NCBI GenBank assembly: GCA_945859605.1
Contig: OX243821.1
Location: 14,018,335 to 14,082,334, forward strand
From: Lumbricus rubellus
Lineage: Eukaryota > Annelida > Clitellata > Crassiclitellata > Lumbricidae
Direction of reading: 5' to 3'
Length of the DNA: 64,000 nucleotides
The translations under genes were made by a program, and so were the position numbers. Positions 62,981 to 64,000 of this stretch are shown one piece after another. Within the stretch, counting starts at the first letter, position 1, and the number at the start of each line of letters is the position of its first letter. The notes beneath the pieces were generated by a model that was not told the DNA's origin, made no database searches, and was given only the letters and a program-made list of their open reading frames with translations.

Positions 62981-64000
62981 TCAATCTATATTAATAAAGA
63001 AGAAACTATGTGTGTCTGTGTGTCTGTGTGTCTGTTTGACCGGAATGCATTTCCACAGTTTTCGAGCTTTTCACTCCAAACCTTCACTAATGTTTCCGTC
63101 TGGGCATGAGACGCAAAGTTGGGGGGTTTGCGAATCTCCCCCACCATGGGGGCCAAAATGGAGGCCGAAACCCCCCAATTTTTTTCGGTAAAATGCAGGT
63201 ATTGATCTCAAACTTTGCACCTAGACAGAGGGCTATCAAAACCACCCAGTTAAGTGGTTTTCGAATCTCCCCACCATTGGGGTCACGGTGGGGGAGGCGA
63301 AGACGGCAGTTTATTAAACACCTTTTTAAACGCTCACATGGTCATTATATAATTCGCGAAAGGAGATGATTTAAATAATCTTCGAATTTGGTTTGCTGTC
63401 AAGTCCTACTATTATAGTAAATTTACGCGTTGGCCTACCGGTGGAGGTCCGAGTTAGTGGTGGCGTGTTGTGGGGGGGGGGAATTTTCACGAAAACCCAA
63501 ATTTCACGTGTGGTGTACCGGTGGATAGGTCGGAGTGTGGTGGGGTGTTGTCGGTCGGATGGGTGAGTTTGGAGGTGGGTTTAGGTTTGGGGGTGGGTTT
63601 AGGGGTGGCAGTGGGGTGGGAGGAAAATTTTTTCCGAAAACCAAAATTTCAACGATGGTGTACCGTTGCAGGTCGAAGTGTTGTGGGTGGGGGCGGGGAT
63701 GGGGTGGGGTTGGTGTGTTGGTGGAGGGGGTGGGTTGGGATGGGCGGGATTGGGGTGGGGTGGAGGGTAGGTGTGAGGGTGGGATGGTGGGGTGGAGGGG
63801 TTGAGGAGATAAGGTGGGGCGGTTGAACGTGGTGGGGTGGTGTGGTGGGGGGTTTGGGGTGGAGGTATGGTGAGAGGTGGGGTGGAGGAGATGGCATGGA
63901 GGCGGGTGGAGTGGTGGGGGCGGGTGGAAGCAGTGGTGTGTGCAGTGTGGGATGTGGCATTGGGGGTGGAGGTGGGGTGGCGGTGTGGAGTGTGGAGGGG
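62981..64000 (+). repeat. G-rich repeat family, second copy, runs off window
   Basis: Opens with TGTGTGTC repeats (63009-63040), then 'ccacagttttcgagctttt', two 'gcgaatctccc' blocks (about 63130 and 63260) and 'ggtgtaccggtgg' blocks. It ends as ~500 bp of GGTGGGG words. Complementary to 14395-14775. All long frames here (Pro/His- or Gly/Trp-rich) are compositional. Confidence 0.75.

Noticed and set aside
63470..63960. Gly/Trp- and Pro/His-rich frames at the right edge
   Set aside because: Compositional artefact of the G-rich repeat.

Overview
This is a window of a repeat-laden animal nuclear genome. Spliced genes with GT-AG introns, an SLC17-family transporter, APE-type LINEs, tRNA-derived SINEs, hAT, mariner, piggyBac, DDE_Tnp_4 and Polinton/Maverick elements, and a captured Onecut (CUT homeobox) fragment all point to a metazoan. 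The mix, with frequent TAGGCCTA words, suggests a marine invertebrate deuterostome such as an echinoderm or hemichordate. That last step is an inference. No bacterial genes, rRNA, intact tRNA genes or CRISPR were seen.

Region 1 (1-6.0 kb) is intergenic. It holds the open reverse-transcriptase part of a CR1/L2-like LINE on the minus strand, a (GTGA)n tract, three copies of a ~90 bp repeat and a perfect 31-bp-arm hairpin.

Region 2 (6.1-33.1 kb) holds the only ordinary host gene recognised: a sialin-like SLC17 transporter on the plus strand. Its 12 exons join in frame to 552 residues. Its introns contain LINE pieces with microsatellite tails, two mariner-type MITEs, a mariner carrying a nested hAT, a 189-bp hAT MITE, SINEs and minisatellites.

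Region 3 (33-37.4 kb) holds more LINE ends, a piggyBac remnant and a truncated copy of the same hAT family.

Region 4 (37.4-40.0 kb) is a decayed Polinton-like remnant: small basic protein, conserved protein, integrase and penton-like protein, all plus. It is followed by two RTE-like LINEs in head-to-head orientation (40.06-43.13 kb).

Region 5 (43.1-62.6 kb) is a second Polinton/Maverick of a different lineage. The plus strand carries penton-like, small basic, HNH nuclease, adenain-like protease and two fibre genes. The minus strand carries a small protein, major capsid protein, minor-capsid-like protein, a conserved protein, integrase and a phospholipase-A2-like protein. DNA polymerase B and packaging ATPase were not seen. 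Four insertions break it, and their edges can largely be read: a CR1-type LINE end in the penton-like gene; a 5.3-kb DNA transposon with THAP-DDE transposase plus SAP/SWIM/YqaJ nuclease in the second fibre gene; a 2.1-kb TG...CA LTR-like element with a CAAT target duplication in the capsid gene; and a 3.26-kb near-palindromic foldback element in the integrase gene, whose centre carries fragments of a Onecut gene.

Region 6 (62.6-64 kb) is a hAT-Charlie-like terminus followed by a G-rich repeat running off the window.
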